From NCBI GenBank assembly GCA_019637335.1, contig JAHBVV010000004.1:1-64000 (forward strand): 64,000 bases of DNA. The letters are read 5' to 3'. The stretch comes from Candidatus Hydrogenedentota bacterium. GTDB lineage: Bacteria; Hydrogenedentota; Hydrogenedentia; Hydrogenedentales; JAEUWI01. The position numbers and the translations under genes are program-made. The notes beneath the pieces were generated by a model. That model was not told the DNA's origin. It searched no databases and saw only the letters and a list, made by a program, of their open reading frames with translations. This document shows, one piece after another, positions 52,454 through 61,161 of this stretch (position 1 is its first letter; every line of letters starts with the position of its first letter).

Positions 52454-52477
52454 CCGCCGGCCTCGGGAGACCGGCGG
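52454..52477 (-). terminator. Terminator of the pirin gene
   Basis: CCGCCGG (52454-52460) with CCGGCGG (52471-52477), ten-base loop, followed leftward by TTCTCTTTCC, sixteen bases past the pirin stop. Confidence 0.7.
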
Positions 52478-52493
52478 CGGAGTGTGCTATGCA

Positions 52494-53192
52494 TTACGCG
52501 AGGTCGAACAACAGCACCTCGGCGTCTTCCGTTGCCGAAAGCGACAGCGGGCCGGGATCGTTTGTAGAGGCCCCGTCTCCAGTGGAAAGGCGCGCTCCAT
52601 TCAGCGCCACGGCGCCCGAGAGCACCTGCAGCCAGGCATGCCGCCCGGGCGCGAGCTCGTGCGTCTCCCCCACGCCCGCCGCCAGGCGGCCCGCGTAAAT
52701 CGTGGCGTCCTGCCGGATGACGAGCGAGCCGTCGCGGCCGTCCGCCGATACCACCACCCGCAGTCGATCGGCCAGATCGGCGTCCTCGAAGCGGCGTTCC
52801 TGATAGTTCGGCGTCTGCCCCCGTTCCGACGGGCGAATCCAGATCTGGAAGAGGTGCGTCGGCGCGTCGGCCTGCGGGTTGAACTCCGAATGCAACACCC
52901 CGGTCCCGGCGGACATCAACTGGACGTCGCCCCGGCGCAGCACCGAGCCGTTCCCCATGCTGTCGCGGTGCTCCAGCGCGCCCTCGGTGACGTAGGAGAA
53001 GATCTCCATGTTTTCGTGGGGATGGAACGGAAACCCGCCCCCGCCCTGGATAACGTCGTCGTTCAGCACGCGCAACGAGCGAAAGCCCATGTGCGCCGGA
53101 TCGTGGTAGTCGGCAAAGGAGAAGGTATGGTGCGAGTCAAGCCAGCCGTGGTTGGCGTGGCCACGTTCATGGGCGCGGCGGATGGTGATCAT
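52494..53192 (-). CDS. Pirin-family protein (quercetin dioxygenase-like)
   Basis: A 232-residue bicupin. Metal ligands H57, H59, H101 and E103 (FHPHENMEI and LHSEFN) are all present, as in YhhW-type pirins with quercetin 2,3-dioxygenase activity. AGGAGG precedes the ATG. It has its own promoter with an operator-like palindrome (53295-53324) and a terminator, so it is a single-gene unit that may answer to a specific effector. Confidence 0.93.
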   Translation of the reverse strand: MITIRRAHERGHANHGWLDSHHTFSFADYHDPAHMGFRSLRVLNDDVIQGGGGFPFHPHENMEIFSYVTEGALEHRDSMGNGSVLRRGDVQLMSAGTGVLHSEFNPQADAPTHLFQIWIRPSERGQTPNYQERRFEDADLADRLRVVVSADGRDGSLVIRQDATIYAGRLAAGVGETHELAPGRHAWLQVLSGAVALNGARLSTGDGASTNDPGPLSLSATEDAEVLLFDLA

Positions 53193-53294
53193 GGCGAACC
53201 TCCTGTCATTGTTTTTGTGTATATAGTTGATATGTCGCGCAATTGGGCGCGCAACCGTCTGCTGTGTGTACTAACGGGCTGCCCGAACTCCCCA

Positions 53295-53324
53295 AGTGTA
53301 CCACAGAATACTTGATATGTCAAG
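53295..53324 (-). promoter_or_regulatory. Promoter and operator of the pirin gene
   Basis: Leftward TTGACA (53318-53323), 17-base spacer, TACACT (53295-53300). CTTGA-TATG-TCAAG (53311-53324) is a perfect palindrome over the -35, a likely repressor site. The rest of 53193-53725 holds no credible gene. Confidence 0.7.
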
Positions 53325-53660
53325 TAACTGCCCGTCCTGCACTGGCCGACAACGCTCGTCCGGGCAGCGCGTCGCCGGCTACCCGTGCGCGCGCCGCCAG
53401 GGGACGTACCCCGCGCGCATGCGCTGTCCGTTGGCAAGTAAACCACTCTGTCAGGAAGCACCGACTCCGTCATCATCGCGTGCCGGGGGTTTGTCTGCCG
53501 CCATGACCAGGGGTTGCTGCTCCCGCCTGTGTTTGGCTTGCCTGACGTAGTATAGCCCGAAGGGGCGCATCTGGCAAGTGAAAAATCGTGCGTCACCGCG
53601 TTCGGGGAGGCCGGTCGGGGAGAAGACGCGCACGGCGGAGAATTGGGGAGAGGATTATCA

Positions 53661-53719
53661 ACCGCAAAGAGCGCAAAGAACGCAAAAGGGCTTCCTTTGC
53701 AAACTTTGCGTTCTGCGGT
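53661..53719. repeat. Palindromic GCAAAG-type intergenic repeat
   Basis: ACCGCAAAGAGCGCAAAGA (53661 on) and, facing it, ACTTTGCGTTCTGCGGT (to 53719) form a long imperfect inverted repeat. Similar elements are widespread between genes of unrelated environmental bacteria. Confidence 0.6.
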
Positions 53720-53725
53720 CAAAAT

Positions 53726-54355
53726 CTATTTGTCGCCAACCTCAAGAAGATAGATATAGAGCGATAGAGATACCGATGATCGAGAGCAGAAAAGTAGCCA
53801 GAGGAGGTCTAGCACAAGGCTTAGGGCTGTGCCTCCAATAAGTAGAATCAGTGGCACAGCCCAGACTGCCCGGCCATCTACGTCAATCAAACTCACCGGA
53901 TTATTCACCACATACGCATACATATTCGGGCCGTCGACCATGCCGAGGGGGTCTCGGGTGAGCCAGCGGTTGGCGTCGGGGCTGTAGTACCGGTAGGCAG
54001 TATAGTACAGCCGGGCCTCGCTGTCCCAGGCGTGGCCGGTGGATTTTTCCTCCTGCGGCGGATCTTCGACCGGTGATGTCTTCGCCGTGGTCGGCGTATT
54101 TGCCGCCGAAAGGGGTGTATTCGTATTTACCGATGCGGTCGCCATCCTGGTCCCACAGGTCCGCCTGCGGCGGATCTTCGACGGGATGTGCCGCAGGTCC
54201 GCCGTAGGCGGATAGTTCCAAGTCCCCGTGGCCGCGCTGGTCCCTTCGGAGGTGGCCAGGACGGCGCCGATTTGCTTGCCGGGGTATTTCGTCGTGTCGC
54301 CGCCGGTCTTGCGGGTCATGCGCCCGAACTGGCCGTAGGTGTAGGTCGGCTTTTT
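53726..54355 (-). pseudogene. RHS-repeat core domain relic, frame-broken
   Basis: Three blocks of an RHS-associated core are recognisable: YTYGQFGRMTRKTGG..., then DGDRIGKYEYTPFGGKYA in another frame, then LYYTAYRYYSPDANRWLTRDPLG and NMYAYVVNNPVSLIDVDGRA back in the first frame, followed by a hydrophobic tail ending near 53726. At both frame changes lies a short CCGCCGCAGG-type repeat with GTCGAAGATCC. The gene is also cut at its upstream end near 54355, where the repeat region begins. It is a dead fragment of a large polymorphic-toxin or cell-surface protein. Confidence 0.8.
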
Positions 54356-54639
54356 TGGGGTACAGCCTCGCACGTTGCCTGGATGGGGCCGGGGCGCGGT
54401 ATGTGGTTGGAGGCGGGCGCGCGTGCGGGGATTGGGGTTGCGGGTGCGCGGCAGTCCCCCCGGCCGCGCTTCGAGGTTGGCGGCGCGCGGCGCGCGGGTG
54501 TCCCCGGTGGCGCGGGTGTGCCTGATTTGGTGTGCTGCCGCCGCCATTGTTTCCGATGTCCTCCTGCCCAGAGGGATGCGCCGGGGCCGACCCCGACTGC
54601 GGGGTCAGTATAGCCCGGTATGGGTGTTTTGGCAAGGGG

Positions 54640-55790
54640 GTGGTTTTGCCGCTCGTGTGGGGTGGTGTTGGTGGTGTTGGGCTGGTGTTGCTCCTGGCAC
54701 ACGAACGCGCTGGGGCGCGATCGCGTGGCACGGGTTGACGCCCGGGGCCGGGATGGGTGGCGACGGGACTGGCACGGGCAAGCCCTTGCGGGCTTGTCCG
54801 TGGCGCGCCGGGAGGGGCGCTTGGTGTGTGGGGTGTGTGGGTGTGTGGAGCCGCTCGTGTGGGGTGGTGTTGGTGGTGGTGGGCTGGTGTTGCTCCTGGC
54901 ACACGAACGCGTTGGGGCGCGATCGCGTGGCACGGGCAAGCCCTTGCGGGCTTGACCGTGGCACGCCGGGAGGGTGGAGGGCTGGTGTGTGGGGTGTGTG
55001 GGGTGTGTGGGGTGTGTGGAGCCGCTCGTGTGGGGTGGTTTCGCCGCTCGTGTGGGGTGGTGTTGGTGGTGTTGGGCTGGTGTTGCTCCTGGCACACGAA
55101 CGCGCTGGGGCGCGATCGCGTGGCACGGGTTGACGGGCGGGGCTGGGATGGGTGGCGACGGGACTGGCACGGGCAAGCCCTTGCGGGCTTGTCCGTGGCA
55201 CGCCGGGAGGGTGGAAGGCTGGAGTGTGGGGTGTGGGGTGTATGGAGCCGCTCGTGTGGGGTGGTGTTGGTGGTGGTGGGCTGGTGTTGCTCCTGGCACA
55301 CGAACGCGCTGGGGCGCGATCGCGTGGCACGGGTTGACGGGCGGGCTTGTCCGTGGCGCGCCGGGAGGGAGACGTGGGCTGGAGCGTGGGGTGTGTGGGT
55401 GTGTGGAGCCGCTCGTGTGGGGTGGTGTTGGCGGTGGTGGGTGTGCGTTGCTCCTGGCACACGAACGCGCTGGGGCGCGATCGCGTGGCACGGGTTGACG
55501 GGCGGGGCTGGGGTGGGTGGCGACGGGACTGGCACGGGCAAGCCCTTGCGGGCTTGTCCGTGGCGCGCCGGGAGGGAGACGTGGGCTGGAGCGTGGGGTG
55601 TGTGGGTGTGTGGAGCCGCTCGTGTGGGGTGGTGTTGGTGGTGGTGGGCTGGTGTTGCTCCTGGCACACGAACGCGCTGGGGCGCGATCGCGTGGCACGT
55701 AGGTTGACGGGTGGCGGTGGGATTGGCACGGGCAAGCCCTTGTGGGCTTGTCCGTGGCACGCCGGAGGGGGATTGGGGTGTGGAGCGTTT
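54640..55790. repeat. Array of ~200-bp composite repeat units with two hairpins
   Basis: Six copies of CACACGA-A-CGCGC-TGGG-GCGCG-A-TCGCGTG start at 54698, 54900, 55093, 55297, 55458 and 55665. Between most of them lies a second hairpin, CAAGCCC-TTGC-GGGCTTG, and a G/T-rich segment beginning CCGCTCGTGTGGGGTGG. Spacing is 161-207 bases. Long frames on both strands here are translated repeats (His/Pro/Thr- or Gly/Val/Trp-rich) and not genes. 54356-54640 has G-rich DNA with no gene. Confidence 0.9.
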
Positions 55791-55840
55791 GGAACCGCTG
55801 TTGTGAGGTGGTTTCGCCGAGCGTGGGTGGAAGTTTGGTC

Positions 55841-55888
55841 TTGACAGGCGTTGGGGCTCGTGGTATTGTATGGATACAACAATACAAT
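55841..55888 (+). promoter_or_regulatory. Promoter and operator of the GntR-ABC operon
   Basis: TTGACA (55841-55846), 17-base spacer, TATTGT (55864-55869). TTGTAT-GG-ATACAA (55866-55879) overlaps the -10, and a second ATACAAT follows at 55882-55888. Such symmetric sites over the -10 are usual for YtrA-type GntR repressors that control their own operon. Confidence 0.8.
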
Positions 55889-55961
55889 TTAAAGGGCCGG
55901 GTTGGTCCGCGCGAATTGTATTGCGTATATGGAACATCGATACAACCTGGGAGGCTGGACG

Positions 55962-56363
55962 GTGCTGCACTTTAATCTCAGCCAGGGCGAGGGGGTGCCC
56001 CTCTATCTCCAGTTGGTGCAACAGATCAAGCACTTCATCGCGACGGGTCGCCTGACGGCGGAGGATGAGCTTCCGCCGGTTCGGGTGCTGGCGCAGCAAC
56101 TGCTGGTGAATCCGCAGACGGTGGTGCGTGCGTATCGTGAGCTGGAGACGCAGGGCTTGATCTACAAGCGGCGGGGCGCGGGAACGTACGTATCCGCACG
56201 TGGAACGCCGTATACCGATGAGGAATGCCGCCGGATTCTTTCGGATCGCGCGCGGTCATTGCTGGTGGAGGCGCGGAGTCTGGGGTTTGATCTGGAAACA
56301 ACGCTTGATCTGGTACGCGCGTGCAGCGCGGCGCTGGATCGCCTGAAGGAGGGCGCCCAATGA
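55962..56363 (+). CDS. GntR-family regulator, YtrA type
   Basis: A 133-residue regulator: winged helix (VPLYLQLVQQIKHFI, LPPVRVLAQQLLVNPQTVVRAY, GTYVSARG) with only a short two-helix C-terminus, as in the YtrA subfamily that goes with ABC transporters. GTG at 55962 has GGGAGG seven bases upstream. The next gene starts within its stop codon. It should repress the operon by binding the site at 55866-55888 until an effector appears. Confidence 0.9.
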   Translation: MLHFNLSQGEGVPLYLQLVQQIKHFIATGRLTAEDELPPVRVLAQQLLVNPQTVVRAYRELETQGLIYKRRGAGTYVSARGTPYTDEECRRILSDRARSLLVEARSLGFDLETTLDLVRACSAALDRLKEGAQ

Positions 56364-57286
56364 GCAGCATGAACCACGAAGCGATTGTCGACGTCAGCGG
56401 GCTCACCCGGGCCTTTGGCGCGAAGGTGGCCCTGCAGAACGTGTCCCTGCGCGTGCGACCGGGGCAGGTTTTTGGCCTGGTGGGCGAAAACGGGGCCGGG
56501 AAGACGACGTTAATCCGGCACCTGCTGGGGGCCTTCGAGGCGGAATCCGGCGCGGTGCGGGTGTTTGGCCTGGATCCGGTGCGTCATCCGGTGGCGGTGC
56601 TGGGGCGGATCGGGTACCTCTCCGAGGATCGGGATTTGCCGCTTTGGATGCGGGTGCGGGAGTATATGGCGTATACGGCGGCTTTTTATCCCGATTGGGA
56701 CGCGGGCTACGCGGAGGAACTCCGCCGGCGCTTTGATTTGCCGCCGGAGGCGAAGCTGAAGCAGCTATCGCGCGGCGAAAAGGCGAAGGCGGGGCTGCTG
56801 GCGGCGCTGGCGCACCGGCCCGACCTGCTGCTGCTCGACGAGCCCTCCTCCGGGCTGGACGCGGTGGCGCGGCGGGACATCCTGGGCGAGGTGATCCGTT
56901 CGGTGGCCGAAGAAGGGCGCACGGTGATTTTCTCGTCGCACCTGCTGGACGAGGTGGAGCGGGTTTCCGACCACGTGGCGATGATTCACGAGGGCGTGGT
57001 GGCGCTGGACCTGCCGATGGATACGTTGAAGGAGACACATCACCGGGCGGTGGTGCGGCTTGCCGAGGGGCGGTCGGATTTTCCGCCTGTCGGCGGTTTG
57101 CTGCACGCGGAAGGGGCCGAGCGGGACTGGAGTTTGCTGCTGGAAGGCGCGCGCGAGCCGCTTGAAGGCGCGCTGCGGGCGGCGGGCGCGCAGGTGCTGG
57201 AATGGAGCGTGCCGACGCTGGACGCGATCTTTGTGGGTCGCGTTACGGGGCGTCCGGCGGCGGGCGCGACCGGGGACGAGCCATGA
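56360..57286 (+). CDS. ABC transporter ATP-binding protein
   Basis: A 308-residue ATPase: Walker A GENGAGKT at 42-49, signature LSRGEKAKAG, Walker B LLLLDEPSSGLD and switch H in FSSHLLDE. The YtrB/BcrA-like sequence and a ~70-residue C-terminal extension fit ABC-2-type exporters for antibiotics or membrane stress. ATGA overlaps on both sides couple it to the regulator and the permease. Confidence 0.92.
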   Translation: MSSMNHEAIVDVSGLTRAFGAKVALQNVSLRVRPGQVFGLVGENGAGKTTLIRHLLGAFEAESGAVRVFGLDPVRHPVAVLGRIGYLSEDRDLPLWMRVREYMAYTAAFYPDWDAGYAEELRRRFDLPPEAKLKQLSRGEKAKAGLLAALAHRPDLLLLDEPSSGLDAVARRDILGEVIRSVAEEGRTVIFSSHLLDEVERVSDHVAMIHEGVVALDLPMDTLKETHHRAVVRLAEGRSDFPPVGGLLHAEGAERDWSLLLEGAREPLEGALRAAGAQVLEWSVPTLDAIFVGRVTGRPAAGATGDEP

Positions 57287-60200
57287 ACACGAAGTATCGG
57301 GCATTAATCTGGGAAGAAATGCGGACGGGCGGCGCAATTGCGGGGTGGAGCGTGCTGGTGGGCGTGCTTTGCCTGGTTGCGGCGCGGATTATGGACGCGC
57401 CGACGGTACTGGACTGGCGCTACAGCGCGCCGGTGGCGCTGGCGCTGAGCGTGCTGCCGCTGGCGTTGCTGGGGCTTCTGCTGCTGTTCCGAACGGGCAA
57501 CAGCGGGGCGCTCTCCGGGGGGATGTCGGGGCGCGTGTTGCTGCTGCCGCTGGAGGTGCGGGAGATTGTGGCGGTGACGCTGAGCCTGCGCGCGCTGTTG
57601 CTGCTGGCGGCGACCTTCGCCATGACGGTCGCGTGCCGGGCACTGTACGAGGGCAACGGTCCCGCGTGGGTGCTGTTGTTGCTGATTCCGGGGCTCTACG
57701 TGTGCATCCAGGCGATCGACTGGTTGCGGCGGCCGAATCCCCTGCTGGCGGCGGGTGGTTTTCTCGCCGTGCTGCTGGCCGGCGCGGTGTTGTTTGCGCC
57801 GGCGGCGGCCCCGCACGGCGGATTCGACACGCCGTTCCGTTCGATCACGGCGGGGGTGGCGTTTCTGGCGATCGCTTGCGCCGCCGGGTATGGCGTGGCG
57901 CTGTATGCGGCGCACCGTTGCCGCCGCGGCGCGCGCGCGGGGCTGTTGCTGCGGCTTTCGTTGCCCGAGGCGATGCCGCTGCCCGGCGTGCATGCCGAGC
58001 GCGGGCTCCGGACGCCGCGCCACGCGCTGTTGTGGCAGTTTCTACGCCGCGACGGGCTGCTGTTTCCCGTGATCTTCGCGTCGATTGGGATTTCGGTGGC
58101 GGTCGCGTATCTGCTGTTCGGGCTTTACAAAGAAGACGCGACCGAATACGGCTGGGCGGTGCTCGACTGGGCGGTGTGGCCGGTTCTTTCGCTCACGGCG
58201 ATGATCTGGGGCGGGTTGCGCGGCGGCGCGGGCTTGCAGCGGGGGATCCGATCGTCGCTGACAGACTACCTCCACCCCATCAGCAGCGCGGAGATGGCGT
58301 CGGCGCGGCTCTGGGGACACGCGCTGGTGATTGTCGTCACTTGGTGCGCCGCGCTGCTGCTGAGCCAGGCGGGGTATTTCCTCGGGGACAGCGGTCTTCT
58401 GTGGCGAATCTGGCGGGATTCGATTGCGGCGGGCGAGAGCAGCGTGCGCGAGCTGATCGGCGGGCGGCTGTTGCTGCCATTGACGATTCTGATGGGGGCG
58501 TGGGTGTTGAGCGCGATCCGGACCCGGCTGGTGGCGTGGATAATCGGCATGGCGGCGTTGCTTGCGACCGTGGCGGGCCAAGGCTATGCCGTGGCGCATG
58601 AGGACCCTCCGGTCGTGTGGATGATCGTGCCGGGGGCCTTCACGCTGGCGGCGGTAATCGGGCTGATGGTCTGGGGCGCGCGCACGCGACGGTCGCGGCG
58701 GTGGATCGCGGGGCTGTGGATCGCGCCGGTGGCGCTGGCGGTATGGCTGGGCGCGATGTCGCCGCACGTGGAACAGCGTCTGCCGTGGCTGGGCGTTTTT
58801 GTGGTGATCGTCGGCGCCTTCGCGGCGCTGGTCTGGTGCGGCTGGCGCGGCCTGATTCCGCGGCGTCACGCCATCGGGTGCGCGGCGGTCTGGATTGGGG
58901 TGGCGGCGCTGGCGTATCCCTATGGCGCGTGGCCACTTTCCGGAATCTTTCGCGAGGGACTGTTGGTCGCGTTGCTGGCGGGGGCGCTGGCCGTGCTCCC
59001 CTACCCCGCGCTGCTGCTGGATCTGCACCGGCGCCGGCACGAAACCGACAGTGGCATCGCAGCCGAGGATCACGCGGCGCCGGGCGGGTGGGGATTGGAC
59101 GCGCGGGGGCGCGCGGCGGCGTTGGCGCTGGTTGCGGTGGTGATCGTTGCCGCCGCGTGGTTGCGCTGGCCGGCGGCGCCCGCTTACCTGGCGACGCTCC
59201 GCGCACAGGGCCTGCCGGCGACATTTGCGGATCTGGCGGCGCTATATGGCCCGCTGCCGCCGGAAGAGAACGCGGCGCCGCACTACCTGGCGGCGGTGCG
59301 CGAGAAAGAGAAGCTCAACGCCGCGTGGAACCGGTGGAGGGCGGATCAGCTAAATCAGCTATCGGGCGCCGCGGGCGCCGAAGTCTCGCTGCTGTATGGT
59401 AAAGACAGTCCCGTTATTGATGGTGTCGTCGGCGTTAAGCCCGACGAACCGGTCTGGACGCGCCACTGGGAAATTGCGCTGGAGCACCAGGCGATGGTGA
59501 GCGGCCCGATCTCCGAACGGCTGCGTGCTGTTGCGGAGGCCGGGTATCCCCGCAGCCACTATCCAGTCGATATTGGCACGGGGCCGGCGATCGGGCTGCA
59601 CCATCTGGCGCGCATTCGCGATCTGGCGCGTGCGCTGAGTTTCGAGATCTGGATGGCGTCGGTGGAGGATCGGCCGGCGGATGTATTGCCGGATCTATAC
59701 GCGCTGGGCGCGCTGGCGGAGAGCCTGCGGGAGGAGCCTATACTGATATCGCAGCTCGTGCGCATTGCCATCCACGGGATCCTGACGGCGAGCGTGGAGC
59801 AGGCGCTGAACCGGACGGCATTCACCGAGGATCAGTTGGCGGAGATGCAGGCCTGGCTGGCGGGCGTCGTGCCGCCGGCGGAAAAGGAAAGTATGTTCGC
59901 GCGGGCGATGGTGGGCGAGCGCGTGTTCGCGACGAGTGCAATGGATTCCGAATTGTGGCAAGAGATGGGTGAAAATCCGATCGCGGTTCGGACGCAACAG
60001 CAGTTCTGGACAATGTCGCGCGTGGTGAGTCTGCGCGCTTTCGCGTCGATGCTGGCGAATTCCGGCAACACGACCAGTCCGTTGCTTGCGGAGATTGAGA
60101 CGGCCAGCAACCCGATTTTCATTATGCCGAAGATACTGCTGCCCGCGCTGGATCGTTCGCACGATGCCGAATGGCGGTGCCGGGTGACGCTGGACCTGGC

Positions 60201-60585
60201 GTCGCTGGCCTGCGCGGTGGAGCGGCATCGTCTGGCGCATGGGACGCTGCCCGCGTCGCTGGATGCGCTGGTACCGGGGTTTGTGGCGTCCGTGCCGCGC
60301 GATCCGTTCCGGCCGGATGGCGGTCCGTTGTCCTACCGGGTGACGGACGCGGGCGGCTATGTGCTGTATACGTGGGCGCAAAACCGGAAGGATGACGGCG
60401 GCGTGCCGCGCGATCGGAAGAAGAAGGAGGGTAATGACTGGATGAACGGCGACTGGATGTTTCGGGTGGCGCCAGTGTCGTTTCGGGATGGGGCGCAATT
60501 GACGGAGGTGGCGCCGGTGGAGGAAGAGGAGGAGGAAGCGGAGGTAAGCAGTGCGAGGGGGCTGAGGGTGCTGGGTGGACGATAA
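57283..60585 (+). CDS. ABC-2-like permease fused to a large extra domain
   Basis: An 1100-residue protein. Residues about 1-590 hold some 14 hydrophobic helices in the style of an ABC-2 permease, perhaps two six-helix halves. After one more helix (about 608-628) comes a ~470-residue soluble part with ALYGPLPPEENAAPHYLAA and, near the end, LPASLDALVPGFVASVPRDPF and PLSYRVTDAGGYVLYTWAQN, a pseudopilin-like C-terminal pattern seen in planctomycete proteins. Normal YtrC/D permeases lack this. ATGA-coupled to the ATPase. Confidence 0.7.
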   Translation: MNTKYRALIWEEMRTGGAIAGWSVLVGVLCLVAARIMDAPTVLDWRYSAPVALALSVLPLALLGLLLLFRTGNSGALSGGMSGRVLLLPLEVREIVAVTLSLRALLLLAATFAMTVACRALYEGNGPAWVLLLLIPGLYVCIQAIDWLRRPNPLLAAGGFLAVLLAGAVLFAPAAAPHGGFDTPFRSITAGVAFLAIACAAGYGVALYAAHRCRRGARAGLLLRLSLPEAMPLPGVHAERGLRTPRHALLWQFLRRDGLLFPVIFASIGISVAVAYLLFGLYKEDATEYGWAVLDWAVWPVLSLTAMIWGGLRGGAGLQRGIRSSLTDYLHPISSAEMASARLWGHALVIVVTWCAALLLSQAGYFLGDSGLLWRIWRDSIAAGESSVRELIGGRLLLPLTILMGAWVLSAIRTRLVAWIIGMAALLATVAGQGYAVAHEDPPVVWMIVPGAFTLAAVIGLMVWGARTRRSRRWIAGLWIAPVALAVWLGAMSPHVEQRLPWLGVFVVIVGAFAALVWCGWRGLIPRRHAIGCAAVWIGVAALAYPYGAWPLSGIFREGLLVALLAGALAVLPYPALLLDLHRRRHETDSGIAAEDHAAPGGWGLDARGRAAALALVAVVIVAAAWLRWPAAPAYLATLRAQGLPATFADLAALYGPLPPEENAAPHYLAAVREKEKLNAAWNRWRADQLNQLSGAAGAEVSLLYGKDSPVIDGVVGVKPDEPVWTRHWEIALEHQAMVSGPISERLRAVAEAGYPRSHYPVDIGTGPAIGLHHLARIRDLARALSFEIWMASVEDRPADVLPDLYALGALAESLREEPILISQLVRIAIHGILTASVEQALNRTAFTEDQLAEMQAWLAGVVPPAEKESMFARAMVGERVFATSAMDSELWQEMGENPIAVRTQQQFWTMSRVVSLRAFASMLANSGNTTSPLLAEIETASNPIFIMPKILLPALDRSHDAEWRCRVTLDLASLACAVERHRLAHGTLPASLDALVPGFVASVPRDPFRPDGGPLSYRVTDAGGYVLYTWAQNRKDDGGVPRDRKKKEGNDWMNGDWMFRVAPVSFRDGAQLTEVAPVEEEEEEAEVSSARGLRVLGGR

Positions 60586-60600
60586 AGGCGGCGCCCAGAG

Positions 60601-60859
60601 GCGGGCAATGTGCCGGGATTGGTCTCGCTGGTGCGGCGGATCCATTGTGGCGCGGCGGCTTCGGAACGACGGGCACACGAATCCGCCTGTGGCGGAATCG
60701 CGTGGCACGGGGCGTGGCCGGACGGGGAAGTTTGTCGCGGGCTGCGGAGCGGGCAATGTGCGGGGATTGGTCTCGCTGGTGCGGCGGATCGATTGTGGCG
60801 CGGCGGCTTCGGGACGACGGGCACACGAATCCGCCTGTGGCGGAATCGCGTGGCACGGG
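60601..60859. repeat. 111-bp direct repeat with a hairpin, two copies
   Basis: Copies at 60601-60711 and 60749-60859 are nearly identical. Each holds CACACGA-A-TCCGCC-TGT-GGCGGA-A-TCGCGTG (from 60674 and 60822), the same outer stem as the array at 54698-55694 but with a different, still perfectly paired, inner stem. Confidence 0.92.
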
Positions 60860-60894
60860 GATTGAGGTAAATGTTGGAGGATTGGGCTTGTGCT

Positions 60895-61060
60895 GTCGCG
60901 GGCAGGAATGCCCGCGATCCTAGTGCGCCTTTCGGCGCGGTGGACAGCCGGGACGGCTATCCTACATTGGCTGCAGACGGGAATGCCCGCGATCCTAGTG
61001 CGCCTTTCGGCGCGGTGGACAGCCGGGACGGCTATCCTACATTTGCCGCGGGAATGCTCG
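60895..61060. repeat. Double-hairpin repeat, two copies with longer spacer
   Basis: Two copies of the 46865-type unit (GCGCCTTTCGGCGC at 60925 and 61009, then GGACAGCCGGGACGGCT and ATCCTACATT), here inside an 84-base unit that adds GGAATGCCCGCGATCCTAG. Confidence 0.9.
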
Positions 61061-61108
61061 CGATCCTGATTTGGCGGTCCGGGGCGCGACGGCGGGGGTG
61101 TGTTCCGC

Positions 61109-61142
61109 GTCTCCAGCCGGCGTTGGTCGCGCGGCTGGAGAC
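61109..61142 (-). terminator. Strong hairpin downstream of the lactonase gene
   Basis: Perfect 11-bp stem GTCTCCAGCCG (61109-61119) with 61132-61142, twelve-base loop, twenty bases past the lactonase stop. No T run follows leftward, so it may stabilise the mRNA end rather than terminate. Confidence 0.45.
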
Positions 61143-61161
61143 TGCGGAAGGATGTGTGGGG

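Noticed and set aside
53189-53722. A 177-codon leftward frame upstream of pirin
   Set aside because: It covers the pirin promoter and the palindromic repeat and has no recognisable domain or ribosome site.
53901-56099. Very long His/Pro/Thr-rich frames and their Gly/Val/Trp-rich counterparts
   Set aside because: They are direct translations of the ~200-base repeat array and change frame freely; no signal peptide, domain or ribosome site supports them.
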